From Thermoplasmata archaeon (GTDB lineage Archaea > Thermoplasmatota > Thermoplasmata > Lutacidiplasmatales > UBA184), in the NCBI GenBank assembly GCA_027314165.1, contig DAHVCH010000004.1:1-64000 (forward strand): a DNA stretch of 64,000 nt, given 5' to 3'. Each line of letters begins with the position of its first letter. Position 1 is the stretch's first letter. Made by a program: the position numbers and the translations under genes. A model generated the notes under the pieces. The model saw nothing but the letters and a program-made list of their open reading frames with translations. It made no database searches and had not been told where the DNA came from. This document shows positions 52,334 through 60,021 of the stretch, piece by piece.

Positions 52334-52966
52334 TCACTCCACGGTCAGGGTTCCCATCATGAACCCCATGCTGGACATCGAGGTCGGGTCGCACGGGGTC
52401 ATGCACTGCCACTCGAAGCTGCCGGTTTGGTTGAAGTAGGCATAGAAAGTGACCACGCTCGGAGCGGTGGCCGACGCGGCCGGCAGGGGCACGTTGAACC
52501 CGGTCGAGAGGACGGAGAGCGTGTGGGAGATGTCCGTCGAGCTCACCGAGCTCACACCCGTCGAGGCCCCGTTGACGTAGATCAGATCGTTGACCGTCCC
52601 GGCCACTTGGAGGTAGGTCGAAGTGGGGACGTTCACACCGTTGTCGTAGTTCGTGATCGTGAACTCGATCTGGGTGTGCGCGGGAACCGTGAAGTTGCCC
52701 GGCGAGAACTCATCCAACGAACTGTTGTAGATGCCCGGCGTGATGGAGAGGTACAGATGGTCCGTACCCGCGGGCGCCGCAGCCTTCGGCTGGGGAGCCA
52801 TGCTCGTCCCCGCCAGGTACCCGACCCCGAGCCCTGCGATGAGGAGGATCACTCCGACCGCGAGGAGGAGACCCACCCCGTAGCCTGAGCGGCCCCTCGG
52901 TGAGGAGGTGGTCGCCGTCTTGTCGCCTTCGCCGACTTCTGCTTGAGTTCCCGTTTCACCGCTCAT
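52334..52966 (-). CDS. Membrane-anchored cupredoxin-like protein with altered copper site
   Basis: 210 residues. N-terminal helix GVGLLLAVGVILLIAGLGVGYLAG anchors an external cupredoxin-like domain. SSTDISHTLSV supplies a His, and FEWQCMTPCDPTSMSSMGFMM a C-x3-C motif with several Met but no His after it. Aligned to the neighbouring CuA protein, the third ligand His and the Met at the canonical spacing are missing, so an ordinary CuA centre cannot form. Either a different copper site (Met/Cys-rich) or loss of metal is possible. It shares DISHT and NVPLPPA-like blocks with the 53358..53939 protein. Confidence 0.75.
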   Translation of the reverse strand: MSGETGTQAEVGEGDKTATTSSPRGRSGYGVGLLLAVGVILLIAGLGVGYLAGTSMAPQPKAAAPAGTDHLYLSITPGIYNSSLDEFSPGNFTVPAHTQIEFTITNYDNGVNVPTSTYLQVAGTVNDLIYVNGASTGVSSVSSTDISHTLSVLSTGFNVPLPAASATAPSVVTFYAYFNQTGSFEWQCMTPCDPTSMSSMGFMMGTLTVE

Positions 52967-53083
52967 AGGCTGGCCCTATTGGCGTCCATTGCTACGTGGA
53001 TGATGTGCCCTCTCGCAAGACCGAAAGGTGAGTAAGGACCAGCAACGAATTACGACCAGAACCACGCAGGTGGGCACTTGCCG

Positions 53084-53357
53084 TCCTGGCGACGCCCCCC
53101 GGGGCACCCCCCTGCCCTTGTACATACTGTAACCCCGCGGGGACCGTCCCATCGGGGTCCGGGGGCGTCCCAGACGAGGGCGTGCAGGCCCCCGGCGTTG
53201 AGGTCAGGAGGAGCGTTCGGCGCCCGAGATCGATTGGTGCGGGGCCCGGGTCGCCCGGTCCCCTAAGAGCCTGTGGAGAAAGGACGGTATGGACCGTAAG
53301 AACAGCGCTGACATCAGACTAGGGGGACCTACATGCTACCAGACGGAGGACCGGTAT
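53084..53357. other. Divergent intergenic region between two cupredoxin-like genes
   Basis: The genes at 52966 (-) and 53358 (+) point away from each other. The region holds a TTGTACATACTGTAACC patch near 53120 that could be a TATA element, and GC-rich inverted repeats around 53090-53160. GACGGAGGA lies just before the ATG at 53358. No gene is seen. Confidence 0.4.
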
Positions 53358-53939
53358 ATGCAGAAGGGACCCGCGCAAACGGCCGATCATCGAAGGCGAA
53401 CCAACACCCATCTTCTCATCATCGCCGCGCTTGGCGTGGTCGCTTCCGTGGCGGTGGCCCTCATGGTCACGGCTGCGCCCACACGAACGACCACGGAGAC
53501 GGTCCGGTTCGTGATCTCTGGAGATCAGGGCAACATGGCCTACTCCCCCACGAACATCACGGTCCATGCGGACGCGCTGGTTACGATCATCATCACGAAC
53601 TACGACACGCAGGCCCACAGCGCTCCTCCTCTCGCGCAGCAGGTGAGCGGGACCACCGGGGGAGTCGCGTACTATCAGTTCTCCCTCAGCGCCCACACCC
53701 AGAGCCTCGGACAGCTGGCGTCCTCGGACATCTCCCACACGTTCTCCATGGACTACGGGTCAACCTGGCTTAACGTCCCCGTCCCGCCAGCAGCCTCTCC
53801 CACCAACCCGAGCGTCACCACCTTCACGACCGGCTTCTCCTCCATCGGCACCTACACCTGGTACTGCGACGCGATGTGCGGCAGCCTACCGATGACCCCG
53901 CCCGGGGAAATGGCGGGCTACGTCCACGTGGTGAAGTGA
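53358..53939 (+). CDS. Membrane-anchored cupredoxin-like protein (paralogue)
   Basis: 193 residues from the ATG at 53358, with GGAGGA 7 nt before it; the listed ATG at 53289 lies upstream of that site. Membrane helix THLLIIAALGVVASVAVALMVTAA, then an external domain with VTIIITNYDTQAHSA, ASSDISHTFSMDYG, NVPVPPAASPTNPSVTTF and TYTWYCDAMCGSLPMTPPGEMAGY. It has the C-x3-C pair and Met but no His at the CuA spacing, like its divergent paralogue. Probably a surface redox protein. It lies 15 nt before the PhoU-like gene on the same strand. Confidence 0.75.
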   Translation: MQKGPAQTADHRRRTNTHLLIIAALGVVASVAVALMVTAAPTRTTTETVRFVISGDQGNMAYSPTNITVHADALVTIIITNYDTQAHSAPPLAQQVSGTTGGVAYYQFSLSAHTQSLGQLASSDISHTFSMDYGSTWLNVPVPPAASPTNPSVTTFTTGFSSIGTYTWYCDAMCGSLPMTPPGEMAGYVHVVK

Positions 53940-53954
53940 GGGCCCGGAACTCCA

Positions 53955-55202
53955 ATGAACGACCCCTCCACCCCTTCCGTGGTCCCGAGCGACATCGCCG
54001 TGGACAACGGGAGGAGGGCGAAGCATACCCAGACCAGCCTGGACAACCTACGTCGGGTTCAGCAGACCGGCCGATCGTCGCTCACCGTCTCGCTCCCCCA
54101 CTGGTGGGTCGAGAAGATGGGAGTGCGACCCGGGGACGTCATCCTGCTGCAGCCCGCGAGCGGCAACCGGCTCGAACTCAGCCTCACCTCCCACGGTGCC
54201 TCCGCCACCCGGTCCCAGGACGCGCTCGTCATCATGGCCGACGAGGCGCCGGCAGGCCTCCTGTCGCGGCTCATCACGGGGGCCTACATCACCGGACACG
54301 ACCAGATCGTGATCCGCACCCAGCAGGGCTTGGACCAGGCTCGGTCCGACGAGATCGCTCGCACGGCCGCGCGTCTTCTCGGGACGGGGATCGTGGAGGA
54401 GGGCCCTAACGAGACCACCATCCAGGTCTTCGCCGACCCCTCACGCCACCACTTCACTGCGCTCCTGGACCGCATCGTGACGATGCTGAAGCTCGAGGTG
54501 GGCTACTGCCGAGACGCCCTCCGGAGCGGAAGTTCCTCGTGCCTGGCGAGGATGGACCTGACGGAAGAGGAGATCGACCGGGCGTACTTCCTGATGGTCC
54601 GCCAGATCCTGCTCGCGGCCGATGACTTCCAGATGGCCGACGACGTGGGGATCGTCAGTCACCGCATCCAGATCGGGTCCCGGATGGTCGCGAAGGGCCT
54701 GGAGATCATCGGGGACAAGCTCAACGACACCGGGAAGGTGCTCGCGGACGCGCTGCATGGGAAGGGTCCCCCCGTCCTTGCCCTGGCGACGTCCGTGGAG
54801 CTCGCCGAGGAGTTCGAGGAGTTCGAAGGACTTCTCGGCCAGACGCTGCAGGGGTTCAAGCAGGTCTCGCCGGAGACCGCACACGCCGCGTTGACCTCCC
54901 TCAAGGAGCGCATCGAGACGCTGATGAACCGGCGCCAGAAGATGAACCGCCACGCGAGCAACGTGTCCGTCATCGCGTCCACGCAGCGCATCGCCTCCAA
55001 CCTACTGACCGCGATGGAGATGCTGGTCATCATCAACGAACTGACGATCAACCGCTCCACCGAACCGGAGCTGTTCGCCGAGCATCACCGGATGATGATG
55101 GTCATCCACTCGATCGGGGGGGAAGAGCTCCCTGCGCCCGTCCCGGCGTTGGACCTCCCGACGTCGAGCGCTCGTCCCCACCCGATCCGCTCCTCGCGTT
55201 AG
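53955..55202 (+). CDS. PhoU-like protein with N-terminal AbrB/SpoVT-type domain
   Basis: 415 residues. RRVQQTGRSSLTVSLPHWWVEKMGVRPGDVILL (about 33-65) is an AbrB-like swapped-hairpin DNA-binding domain, the usual start of archaeal PhoU regulators. Two helical PhoU repeats follow (MLKLEVGYCRDALRSG, MVRQILLAADDFQMADDVGIVSHRIQIGSRM, AEEFEEFEGLLGQTLQGF). PhoU proteins control phosphate uptake, but no pst gene is near; linkage to the cupredoxin gene is unexplained. Start ATG at 53955. Confidence 0.85.
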   Translation: MNDPSTPSVVPSDIAVDNGRRAKHTQTSLDNLRRVQQTGRSSLTVSLPHWWVEKMGVRPGDVILLQPASGNRLELSLTSHGASATRSQDALVIMADEAPAGLLSRLITGAYITGHDQIVIRTQQGLDQARSDEIARTAARLLGTGIVEEGPNETTIQVFADPSRHHFTALLDRIVTMLKLEVGYCRDALRSGSSSCLARMDLTEEEIDRAYFLMVRQILLAADDFQMADDVGIVSHRIQIGSRMVAKGLEIIGDKLNDTGKVLADALHGKGPPVLALATSVELAEEFEEFEGLLGQTLQGFKQVSPETAHAALTSLKERIETLMNRRQKMNRHASNVSVIASTQRIASNLLTAMEMLVIINELTINRSTEPELFAEHHRMMMVIHSIGGEELPAPVPALDLPTSSARPHPIRSSR

Positions 55203-55939
55203 CGGGTTGCCGGTCCCCCGTCCCTGCGACGGAGGCCCCCGAGCGCGCAGCCGGGGTGAGGGCCGGATGAGAGGCGCGGCGTGCCGCGATCTCACCCGGC
55301 TTCAGGTCCGCGGTGCCCGCGACGAACAGGCGTTCCTCCCCCCGCGCAGTGAAAAGGAGCGGGGGGTCGCCAGGATCGCCCCACCCTGGGCCTCCGGAGG
55401 CACTCAGGAAACCTCCACTGGCGCTGCGCGAGCGATTCACCAAATCGACACACGGAGCCTCCACAAGGGCCTCGTACGCGGTCGGCATGGTGGCGACCGT
55501 AGCCGTCCACGCTTCGCACGGGGCCAGAGCCCACCCGAGCGGGCGCGGGCAACGCTCCCCGTTCGCGTGGGGGGGAGACCGACAGCGGGAGGAGGCTCAT
55601 GCGAGCAGCGGCCCGAGCCCTGGAGGCGCGCTTCCTCTCGGTTGCGGACGTCGACCAGGGCGGAGCGGGGGGTGGGTAAGGAGCTTCCGAGCTTCAGCCG
55701 CCTGAGGCGCACTGGCGCAGCGGATCCTGGGAGCATGCATCCGGGGAGAGGCCACGCGCTGTACGAAGTCCGAGGGTAGCCCGCCCCCCCGACCATCCTT
55801 CAGTCAGGTGGGGGGTCCCCACGAGCTCGGTCCACGCGCTCAGGTAGCAGCGACTGCCCACCTTCCCACGAACGGGAATGGGGGAAGAGCGGCGCGCCTG
55901 CCAAGTAAGGAAAGACCGGACGAGATCCCGAGAGAAGAG
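55203..55939. other. Region without a confident gene
   Basis: About 740 bases between the PhoU-like gene and the terminator of the binding-protein gene. Several overlapping ORFs exist on both strands. The best is 55102..55488 on the minus strand (MPTAYEALVEAPCVDLVNRS, PPLLFTARGEERLFVAGTAD), which has some protein character but overlaps phoU by 100 bases and ends in low complexity. None can be supported as a gene. Confidence 0.35.
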
Positions 55940-56024
55940 AAGAAAATGGATGAAAAGAAAACAGAAGAGAAGAGGTTCAGGAAGGGGTTGGAGAGGGGAG
56001 CCCAGTCGTGGGCCCCCCTCTCTC
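55940..56024 (-). terminator. Strong terminator of the peptide-binding protein gene
   Basis: 20 nt after the stop at 56044, the minus strand has a hairpin (GAGAGGGG-GGCCCA / TGGGC-CCCCTCTC, tetraloop-sized gap CGAC). A long pyrimidine tract with T-runs (TTCTCTTCTGTTTTCTTTTC, 55940-55975) follows. The plus strand is accordingly purine-rich and AT-rich compared with its surroundings. This fits an archaeal T-tract terminator backed by a hairpin. Confidence 0.65.
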
Positions 56025-56043
56025 GGTCAGGGTTCCCTCGCCT

Positions 56044-59000
56044 CTACGGGAGGGGGTTCCCCTGGTAGCCCATGTCGTACCAGACGTACCCCGGCAGGAT
56101 GGGGTTCGGGGTCATCGAGGCGGGGTTGATCCACGCCGCGTAGGTCCCGACACCGACCTGCTGGAAGTCGTAGACGTACATCGCGAGGTTGTTCTGGATG
56201 TGCTCCGCCTGGTTGAACATGTCCTCACGCTGGGTGATGCTGCACGCCGGTGGGGCGCAAGAGTTCCCCGCCGCCGCCAGGTTATACATCGCCTCGTACG
56301 CGCTGCCCTGGCAGGCCTGGGTGACCACCATCGTGTAGCCGTTGGCGCTGCCCGCGCAGGTCCCCATGTAGTTCCCGGACGCCAGAGAGCCCGTGAGGCC
56401 CTCCGACCACGCCGTCGTCAGCGTGTAGGTAGAGTCGGGGTACATCATCGGGACCGTGTAGTCCGACGGGTCGGGGTAGTCAGGGAGCCAGCCCAGGAAG
56501 AAGGAGGAGAACCCTCCGCTGCCCGGAGCGCCGTAGAGGTCGGCGACCAGCGTGTTGAAGTTGATCACGACGATCGCAGCCTGGACCGCGTTCCCCGAGA
56601 TCTTGGCCGTCCACTGGGCCCACTGCTGGTACATCGCGAGGTCCGTGGGGTCTCCCGCGTTGATGATGAGCGGGTAGACACACGGGCTCGCGGTCGTGCA
56701 GACCGCTCCGTCGAAGGAGTCCGCCTGCACCTGTGACCACCACCAGGCCGCACCACCCACATCGTTCTTGTTCGAGTCGGGGTTACCGGACGGCCAGGTG
56801 ATGTTCGCCGGGTAGAAGTTCCCCATGTCGTGGGGGATCGACCCGCCGTACAGCTCGCAGTACTGCACACCGTCGACGGTGCAGAACTGGTCGGCCTGCG
56901 TCTGGTAGGGGAACGTGTGGGTCAGGAACTCACGCATGTTGAGATCCTGCATCATGTTCTGGGGTGCGGTCAAGTGGACCGTGGTCAGGGCCTGCGCGGC
57001 CGCCGAGTTCTCCATCATGTTGAACGACGTGAAGAAGATGTTCAGCGTGGGCGCGGTCATGGCCCCGATCTTCCCCGCGGCGATGTCGTTGAGCATGGTC
57101 GGGGTGTCGGTCGAGGGGATGGTGGCGAAGTCCGCCGTCCCGCTCGCGTAGGCCTGCTCACCGGGGGTCTGGGAGGTCTCCCAGCTGTTCGAGATGTAGG
57201 TCGCCTGGATCTGGCTGTGGGTCGGCAGGCAACCGGCGGCGTGGCCGCCAGTGCAGGACGTGCCGGTCCAAGCCGGGCTGACCGAGAGCGCGTAGGACTG
57301 CCCGTAGGCGTAGGCCTTGAGGTAGTACGGCCCGCTCCCGACCATGTTCTGGGCGATGTTCTGGTTCCAGGAGGTCGGCGCGCCCTGCTGCTCAGCGGTG
57401 TCCCACTCGGTCCCCAGAGGGAACGCGGAGGCTGCCGGAGGAGCGTTGCAGCTGGACCAGCCCTGGAGCGTGAAGCCCTGGGTCATCTCCCAGCGGCAGC
57501 TCTGGATGGCCGCGCCGTTGGGGTCCGCGAAGAGCTCGAGGAACTCGGGCCAGACCGCGCCGGAGGGTCCCGTGTGGAAGGTGACACAGCCGTTGCCGTG
57601 CACACCGTCCATCATCGTGGCCGTGCAGGTCGCCGAGTCGTTCACGGTCATCGAGTTCAGGATGTTGGCCGGGGTGCTGGCGAAGGGATAGTGCAGCCCG
57701 CCATCGAAGTTGGGGTTACCGAGGGGCAGGAGCGCCTGGCACTGGATCCAGCCAGGGTTGTTCCCCACACCAGGGTAGTCCGCGAACAGGCAGGTTCGGG
57801 CGAGGGACCAGACCACATCGGTCGGCCAGACGTTCATGGTCGCGCCGTTCGCCGGGTCGTAGAACTTCGCGTCCGGGCTGATGACGAACGTGTAGTCCGC
57901 CCCGCCGTTCGTGATGAGCGAGCTGCCGAACATCGCCTGGCAGCTCCAGGGCCCGGTGGTCGTCCCCGGGACGCAGGAGGCCGCGCTGGGCACGAACCCG
58001 TTGGGCGAGGGGCCCGCCTGGGACCCGTTGTAGTCGATCAGGGTCTGGTAGACGTTGTAGATGACCTCGGCACCGGCCGTCTCGTAGTCGACGGAGGGGT
58101 CCAGGCTCACGGCCCCGCCGGGGACGTACTCGTAGGACTGGATGGTGCCCTGGGGGCGGCCGTTGGCGTGGGTCGGGAAGGAGGTGGTCTGAACGACTCC
58201 ACTGCCCGAGGTCCCGCCGACGTACACCGTGAACGTGTAGTTGCTCCAGGCGTGGTAGGTAATCCCGCCGGTGAGCAGGGTCGTGACCGCCTCGAAGGCG
58301 ACCGCGTAGGAGCCCGCCGTCGCACCGGAGCTCGCCGTGAACGTTGCGGTGAGCGCGGTCGCGGAGCTGAGCCCATCACCCGAGGGGGTCCCCATCGTGA
58401 GGGGAGCGCCGCCGAGGATGTCGAACGTGTTGCCGGCCGCCGTCACCTGGGTGTTCCCGTTGACCGGGACACCGGAGATGTAGGCCGCGAGGGTCACCGA
58501 TCCGCCCGCCGGGAGGATGGCGGTCGGGTTGGTGGTCGAGGTCCCGTTGGAGACGATGTACCCGCCGGTCTGGACGTGGTCGCCCAGAGGGTCGTTGGCG
58601 TAGGAGGAGGTCGCCGTGAAGGGGAGGAGGCTCAGCAGGTTGTCGTGAATCACGTTGTTCGTGTCCGTAACCTGGACATAGACATCGTAGGCGCCCGCCG
58701 AGGTGTAGATGTGGGTGGTTGCAGAGGTGGAAATCTGCCCGGAGGACTGGCCGTCACCGAAGAAGAAGTCGAAGCTCTTCGGGGTCCAGGTGGGCTTCAG
58801 CTGCACGGCGTTGAAAGTTACAACACCGCCAACTTGAGAGGTTGAGAAGGGAGAGGTCACTTTGACATCATGGGTATAGACGGCCGTTGGAGGAGGAGCA
58901 ATGCCCTGACAAATGGGGCTGCTCACCGGCTGACAGCTCGGGGGAGAGGACGTGGTCTTCGAGACCGGGGTCGCGTGGTTGGTCGCCGGGGTCGTGGAAC

Positions 59001-59154
59001 CGAGCCCGACGAAGGCGCCAACGCCTCCGATCACGAGGATGACCACGAGAAGGATGATCCCGATGAGGGGTCCCAGCCCGCCGCTGCTGCGCTTGGGTGG
59101 TGCGCTCGTCGTTGGTGTCGGTGCTCCGCTTGAGGGGGTCGCCGTGCTCGACAT
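56044..59154 (-). CDS. Membrane-anchored peptide-binding protein (SBP family 5) with PKD domain
   Basis: 1036 residues, about twice the family length. One membrane helix lies at residues 28-52 (LGPLIGIILLVVILVIGGVGAFVG). A Ser/Thr/Pro linker follows, then a PKD domain at about 95-165 (SFDFFFGDGQ ... IYTSAGAYDVYVQVTD) and a second beta domain to about 305. The family 5 binding domain includes GAVSLDPSVDYETAGAEVIYNVYQTL, ADYTFVISPDAKFYDPANG, NMVGSGPYYLKAYAYGQ and FFLGWLPDYPDPSDYTVPMMYPDS, the YPDPxxY block being typical of peptide binders. It probably delivers peptides to the transporter encoded at 43.8-50.4 kb. Many Cys pairs and NxS/T sequons fit an external location. Confidence 0.92.
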   Translation of the reverse strand: MSSTATPSSGAPTPTTSAPPKRSSGGLGPLIGIILLVVILVIGGVGAFVGLGSTTPATNHATPVSKTTSSPPSCQPVSSPICQGIAPPPTAVYTHDVKVTSPFSTSQVGGVVTFNAVQLKPTWTPKSFDFFFGDGQSSGQISTSATTHIYTSAGAYDVYVQVTDTNNVIHDNLLSLLPFTATSSYANDPLGDHVQTGGYIVSNGTSTTNPTAILPAGGSVTLAAYISGVPVNGNTQVTAAGNTFDILGGAPLTMGTPSGDGLSSATALTATFTASSGATAGSYAVAFEAVTTLLTGGITYHAWSNYTFTVYVGGTSGSGVVQTTSFPTHANGRPQGTIQSYEYVPGGAVSLDPSVDYETAGAEVIYNVYQTLIDYNGSQAGPSPNGFVPSAASCVPGTTTGPWSCQAMFGSSLITNGGADYTFVISPDAKFYDPANGATMNVWPTDVVWSLARTCLFADYPGVGNNPGWIQCQALLPLGNPNFDGGLHYPFASTPANILNSMTVNDSATCTATMMDGVHGNGCVTFHTGPSGAVWPEFLELFADPNGAAIQSCRWEMTQGFTLQGWSSCNAPPAASAFPLGTEWDTAEQQGAPTSWNQNIAQNMVGSGPYYLKAYAYGQSYALSVSPAWTGTSCTGGHAAGCLPTHSQIQATYISNSWETSQTPGEQAYASGTADFATIPSTDTPTMLNDIAAGKIGAMTAPTLNIFFTSFNMMENSAAAQALTTVHLTAPQNMMQDLNMREFLTHTFPYQTQADQFCTVDGVQYCELYGGSIPHDMGNFYPANITWPSGNPDSNKNDVGGAAWWWSQVQADSFDGAVCTTASPCVYPLIINAGDPTDLAMYQQWAQWTAKISGNAVQAAIVVINFNTLVADLYGAPGSGGFSSFFLGWLPDYPDPSDYTVPMMYPDSTYTLTTAWSEGLTGSLASGNYMGTCAGSANGYTMVVTQACQGSAYEAMYNLAAAGNSCAPPACSITQREDMFNQAEHIQNNLAMYVYDFQQVGVGTYAAWINPASMTPNPILPGYVWYDMGYQGNPLP

Positions 59155-59202
59155 GTTCGTTCAATGACCGATCGGAACCGGTCGGGCGGCTAACCCATAT
59201 GC

Positions 59203-59213
59203 TAGTATAAATA
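59203..59213 (-). promoter_or_regulatory. TATA box upstream of the peptide-binding protein gene
   Basis: TATTTATACTA on the minus strand is centred about 54 nt before the ATG at 59154. The plus-strand reading, GTATAAATACC, closely matches the transporter promoter (CATAAATACC), so the box may work in either direction or be shared in sequence with the transporter operon. Confidence 0.5.
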
Positions 59214-59282
59214 CCCTGGCGAGGCGGCGCCCCCCACCGTCGTTCTCCGCCGTTGGAAGGATTCCCCCGCCCCAGCGGTAGC

Positions 59283-59292
59283 GGATTATGTA
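59283..59292 (+). promoter_or_regulatory. TATA-like box for rpe
   Basis: GATTATGTAG is centred about 27 nt before the GTG at 59314, consistent with a leaderless rpe-lig transcript. Confidence 0.35.
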
Positions 59293-59313
59293 GGAAGGGG
59301 GGTTCGGCGGCGC

Positions 59314-60021
59314 GTGGAGCCTACCCGCCCCCCGAGAAACGCCTATCAGCTGCTCCCCTCGATCCTCAGCGCGGACCCGACCGACCTTGCGAGCGCCCTC
59401 CGGGCCGCGGAGGAGGGCGGGGCGGACGCGTTCCACATCGACGTGATGGACGGCCACTTCGTCCCGAACATCACCTTCGGCCCCGCGGTGGTGAAGGCCG
59501 TCCGGGCCCGGACCCGGCTGCCCTTGGACATCCACCTCATGATCTCCGAGCCTAGCAAGTACCTCAAGGCCTTCGCCCAGGCCGGAGGGGACACGCTCGC
59601 CTTCCACCTCGAGGCGGGCGGGGACCTGCGCGCGCTCGCCCGCGAGGTCCGGGCGCACGGCCGCCGCCCGGGCTTGGCGGTCCGCCCCGACACGAAGTTC
59701 GCGGAGGTCGAGCCCCTCCTGCCGGAGTTCGACGAGGTGGTGGTGATGACCGTGATGCCGGGGTTCTCCGGACAGAAGTTCATGGCGGACGTCCTTCCGA
59801 AGATGCGGCAGGTGCGGGAGGCCCTGGACCGGGCCGCCCGGCCCGTCGACCTCTCCGTCGACGGAGGCATCACGCCCGAGACGATCGGCGCCGCCGCGAA
59901 GGCCGGGGCGAGGCTCTTCGTCTGCGGGAACTCGGTCTACGGGGACGGGCCCTCGCCCCAGGACAACCTGAGGGCCCTACGGGCCACGCTGTCCCGGGAG
60001 GCGCCGCTTGAGGTTCGCTGA
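59314..60021 (+). CDS. rpe: Ribulose-phosphate 3-epimerase
   Basis: 235 residues from a GTG. TIM-barrel signatures: LLPSILSADPTDLA, ADAFHIDVMDGHFVPNITFGP (metal His/Asp), LDIHLMISEPSKYL, LAFHLEAGGD, VVVMTVMPGFSGQKFM and VDLSVDGGITPETI with the C-terminal phosphate-binding loop VCGNSVYG. It interconverts ribulose-5-phosphate and xylulose-5-phosphate. The 3' end overlaps the DNA ligase start by 14 bases. Confidence 0.93.
   Translation: MEPTRPPRNAYQLLPSILSADPTDLASALRAAEEGGADAFHIDVMDGHFVPNITFGPAVVKAVRARTRLPLDIHLMISEPSKYLKAFAQAGGDTLAFHLEAGGDLRALAREVRAHGRRPGLAVRPDTKFAEVEPLLPEFDEVVVMTVMPGFSGQKFMADVLPKMRQVREALDRAARPVDLSVDGGITPETIGAAAKAGARLFVCGNSVYGDGPSPQDNLRALRATLSREAPLEVR

Noticed and set aside
55207-55779. 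190-residue plus-strand ORF after phoU
   Set aside because: Composition looks random, no ribosome site, overlaps other equally weak ORFs.
56830-58845. 671-residue plus-strand ORF
   Set aside because: Antisense shadow of the peptide-binding protein gene, with the Val/Gly/Arg-rich composition typical of GC-rich antisense frames.
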